DNA of 64,000 nt from Streptomyces sp. Ru71. Its GTDB lineage: Bacteria > Actinomycetota > Actinomycetes > Streptomycetales > Streptomycetaceae. Positions 61,986 through 64,000 of this stretch are shown piece by piece. The notes below the pieces were generated by a model, which saw only the letters and a list, made by a program, of their open reading frames with translations, did no database searches and was not told the DNA's origin. A program made the translations under genes and the position numbers. The stretch is from positions 51,045 through 115,044 of the forward strand of contig NZ_PQSS01000017.1 of the NCBI RefSeq assembly GCF_002920535.1, read 5' to 3'. Within the stretch, counting starts at the first letter, position 1. The number at the start of each line of letters is the position of its first letter.

Positions 61986-62021
61986 CCGCCCGGCGCTGTG
62001 CGCGTGCACCGCGCCGGGCGG
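61986..62021 (+). terminator. Terminator of the polyester hydrolase gene
   Basis: CCGCCCGGCGC and GCGCCGGGCGG pair perfectly (11 bp, 14-nt loop), starting 9 nt after the stop codon. Confidence 0.75.
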
Positions 62022-62154
62022 TGCGGGTTGGGCGGCGTCACAAGGACGGCCGCACCCCCTCGGCGACACATCGCAGGTGGCGGCGCTGTGAAGCCGTCGA
62101 GCGGGAGGGACGTGCGGCTTCCGGGCCGTGTCACGTGTCAGTAACGTCGCGGGA

Positions 62155-64000
62155 ATGACCGGACGGACGCCTCTGGGACCCGCGACACCGCGGTACGTGC
62201 CCGGCTCGCGGCGGCACGCGCTGGACGCCTGGCTGGAGCGGCTGCGCGGCGGCGGAGCGTGCGTCGTGACCGGCGAACCGGGAAGCGGCCGCTCGACGTT
62301 CCTGGCGCTCGCCGCCCGCTCCTTCGCCGCCGGGCCCGTCCTCGCCGTGCCGGCGGTCCCCGCCGGGTCCGTTCTCGCCGTGCCGGCGGTCCCCGCCGGG
62401 TCCATGCTTACTGTCCCGGCGGTCCCCGCCGGGTCCGCGCGGCCGTACGACGGCCTGCGGACCCTGTGTGCCGCGGCCGGCGCGGAGGCCGAGCGCGCCC
62501 CCGGCCCGCTCACGGCGCAGCTCCTCACCGCGCTGGCAGCGACTGCCGGGCCGGGAACCGTCCTGGTCTGCGTGGACGACGTCGACCAGTGGGACGCCGC
62601 CTCCCGTGACGACCTGGGCCTGCTCGCCGCCCGCCTGCCCGCCGCCGGCCGGATCGCCCTCCTCCTCACCGCCGCCGGACACCGGCCCCTCGACCCGGCC
62701 TTCGCCGCTCTGCCGGAGCTGCGCCTGGACCCCCTCACGCCACCGGAAGCCGCGGCCGTGCTGGACGACACGGCCGACGGTGTGCTCGACCCCGGTGTGC
62801 GGGACGAACTGGTCCTCGCCGCGGAGGGCAACCCCGCGCTCCTGCTGCGGCTGCCGCGCGGCCTGACGCCCGCTCAACTGGGCGGCCGTGCGCCCCTGCC
62901 GCGGCCCCTGGCCGACGCCGGGACACTGGCCGCGCTGGCCGGTGTCCACCTCAGCGGGCTGCCGTCCCGGCAGCGGGAGCTGCTGCTGGTGGTGGCCGCC
63001 GCCGTGCACGTGTCGGGGGAGCCCGCCGCGGAAGCGGACCACGCCCTGCGTGCGGCGGCCCGCCTCCGCGACGCAGTGCCCGGCCGTCCGGCGCCGTGGC
63101 CATCGGCCGGGCCCGGGGAGCGGCCGGGCCCCGCCGGGCCGACGGTGCGCCAGGAGCCGTCCGACCGTCCCGCGCCCCCGCTGCCCGAGCTGCTTCACCT
63201 GGCCGACGGCCGGATCGGCTTCCGCAGCGCCCTGCTGTGCCGGACCGTGTACGCCGGTGCCGAGGACGGGTCCCGCCGTGCCGCGCACCTCGCGCTGGCC
63301 CGCGCACTGGCGGACGGCGGCGGTCTGCTCGCGCTGCTGCACCGCTGCCGGGCCGCCATGGCGCCCGAGCCCGCGCTCGCCGCCGCCCTGACGTCCGCCG
63401 CGGCCGACCCGGCGCAGGCGGCACCGCCGGCACTGCGCTGCGCGGCGCACATCCGCGCCGCGGAACTCACGCCGGGCGGCCCCGAGCGGGCCCGGCGCTA
63501 CACCGCCGCCGCCGAGCAGGCACTGCTCGCCGGGCAGCCCCGCCGCGCGCTCCACCTGCTCGACGGTGCCCGCGACTGCGCGCAGCAGTCGCCCTGGGCC
63601 GAACTGCTGCGCGGCAAGGCCCTGCTCGCGGACGGCGCCGTCGACGACGCCCGCGAGACGCTCCTGCACGCCGCCGCGCTGCTCGCACCGCAGGACCCGG
63701 GACGCGCTGCCGAGGCGACCTTGGCGGCCCTGGACGCGGCCTGGTCGGCGGGCGACGCCGAGGCCTGCCTGCGCGTCCTGGACACCGGGCCGGAGGACTC
63801 ACCCCGGGCGACGCACCCGGAGAAGCCGGCCGACGCACGACCCGCGTGCGACGTACCCCCCGCCGCCGCGACAGCGGTAGCCCACCCGCCCCGCTCGGGT
63901 GCCGCGGCGGGGTCGGGTCCGGCGGAAGGCGGACCGGCCGCCGTCGATCCGGTCCCCGTGGCCGGTGCAACACCGGCAGCCCACCCGCCCCGGTCCTCCG
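62155..64000 (+). CDS. AAA-ATPase LuxR/LAL-type regulator (C-terminus beyond right edge)
   Basis: The visible 615 codons have the layout of large ATP-dependent LuxR (LAL) regulators. Walker A CVVTGEPGSGRST is near residue 40 and Walker B VLVCVDDVDQWD near residue 140. A winged region and TPR-like helices follow (e.g. YTAAAEQALLAGQPRRALHL, then DDARETLLHAAALLA). The LuxR DNA-binding domain would lie beyond the edge, so the regulator call is inference. TAACGT lies 7 nt before the ATG with no Shine-Dalgarno: probably leaderless. An 11-residue repeat sits between the Walker motifs. The last ~60 visible codons are Pro/Ala-rich and may be a linker. Confidence 0.75.
   Translation, partial: MTGRTPLGPATPRYVPGSRRHALDAWLERLRGGGACVVTGEPGSGRSTFLALAARSFAAGPVLAVPAVPAGSVLAVPAVPAGSMLTVPAVPAGSARPYDGLRTLCAAAGAEAERAPGPLTAQLLTALAATAGPGTVLVCVDDVDQWDAASRDDLGLLAARLPAAGRIALLLTAAGHRPLDPAFAALPELRLDPLTPPEAAAVLDDTADGVLDPGVRDELVLAAEGNPALLLRLPRGLTPAQLGGRAPLPRPLADAGTLAALAGVHLSGLPSRQRELLLVVAAAVHVSGEPAAEADHALRAAARLRDAVPGRPAPWPSAGPGERPGPAGPTVRQEPSDRPAPPLPELLHLADGRIGFRSALLCRTVYAGAEDGSRRAAHLALARALADGGGLLALLHRCRAAMAPEPALAAALTSAAADPAQAAPPALRCAAHIRAAELTPGGPERARRYTAAAEQALLAGQPRRALHLLDGARDCAQQSPWAELLRGKALLADGAVDDARETLLHAAALLAPQDPGRAAEATLAALDAAWSAGDAEACLRVLDTGPEDSPRATHPEKPADARPACDVPPAAATAVAHPPRSGAAAGSGPAEGGPAAVDPVPVAGATPAAHPPRSS
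62338..62436 (+). repeat. Three in-frame 33-bp tandem repeats
   Basis: Units at 62338-62370, 62371-62403 and 62404-62436 encode VLAVPAVPAGS, VLAVPAVPAGS and MLTVPAVPAGS. The first two differ by one base and the third has diverged at its 5' end. Confidence 0.9.

Overview
The window is high-GC actinobacterial chromosome, almost certainly Streptomyces. Third codon positions are strongly G/C, GTG starts are frequent, short intergenic gaps carry GC-rich hairpins, and many encoded families are Streptomyces hallmarks: a SapB-type ram cluster, SpoIIE-like phosphatases with GAF/PAS domains, mycothiol-dependent formaldehyde oxidation, a TipA-like MerR regulator, and DUF6479 and DUF5709 proteins. It has no rRNA, tRNA, CRISPR, phage or complete insertion sequence that I could recognise.

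Region 1 (1-12.1 kb). A GAF/PAS sensor phosphatase runs off the left edge. It is followed by a complete class III lanthipeptide (ram-type) cluster: regulator (1214-1822), two ABC half-transporters, a 38-residue precursor with two Ser-x2-Ser-x3-Cys labionin motifs, and a kinase/cyclase-like synthetase. A large GAF-PAS-GAF-PP2C-HATPase protein and a CBS-pair protein come next, then about 800 bp of gene-free sequence with a diverged ~150 bp duplication.

Region 2 (12.1-24.9 kb). A second-copy respiratory module (cytochrome b, oxidase subunits I and IV) is followed by an isochorismatase-fold hydrolase, a MarR regulator with an unusual 14-bp-period operator array, a YfcE-like phosphoesterase, a MerR/TipAS regulator fused into an operon with a macrolide-type glycosyltransferase, a secreted beta-propeller, a second glycosyltransferase, and folD. 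The folD leader is a ZTP (pfl) riboswitch with a hairpin that contains the ribosome binding site.

Region 3 (25-35 kb). This holds mycothiol-dependent formaldehyde detoxification genes, a frameshifted DUF4180 gene, an SDR, gene remnants, a secreted L,D-transpeptidase, a DMT exporter, a membrane-anchored streptogrisin-type protease, a DUF574 methyltransferase, a DUF3800 protein and an F420/PPOX enzyme.

Region 4 (35-45.7 kb). A 923-residue secreted alpha/beta hydrolase starts with TTG. Beside it lies the most unusual object in the window: a Gfo/Idh/MocA oxidoreductase pseudogene in which the first and last coding segments are each inverted in place between 6-7 bp inverted repeats. A DUF35 gene and a TetR regulator follow, each with a GGCACT-type operator, then an ANTAR-GAF-PAS-PP2C fusion and an RpiR regulator.

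Region 5 (46-64 kb). It contains membrane glycosyltransferases, a kinase, a beta-phosphoglucomutase/GH65 phosphorylase pair, a receptor-type binding protein, an MMPL transporter, a membrane PP2C, an oxidoreductase, a PETase/cutinase-like polyester hydrolase whose signal peptide has been tandemly duplicated, and a LuxR/AAA-type regulator running off the right edge with three in-frame 33-bp repeats. A recurring theme is leaderless expression: several genes have a TAnnnT hexamer 6-7 nt before the start codon and no Shine-Dalgarno sequence.
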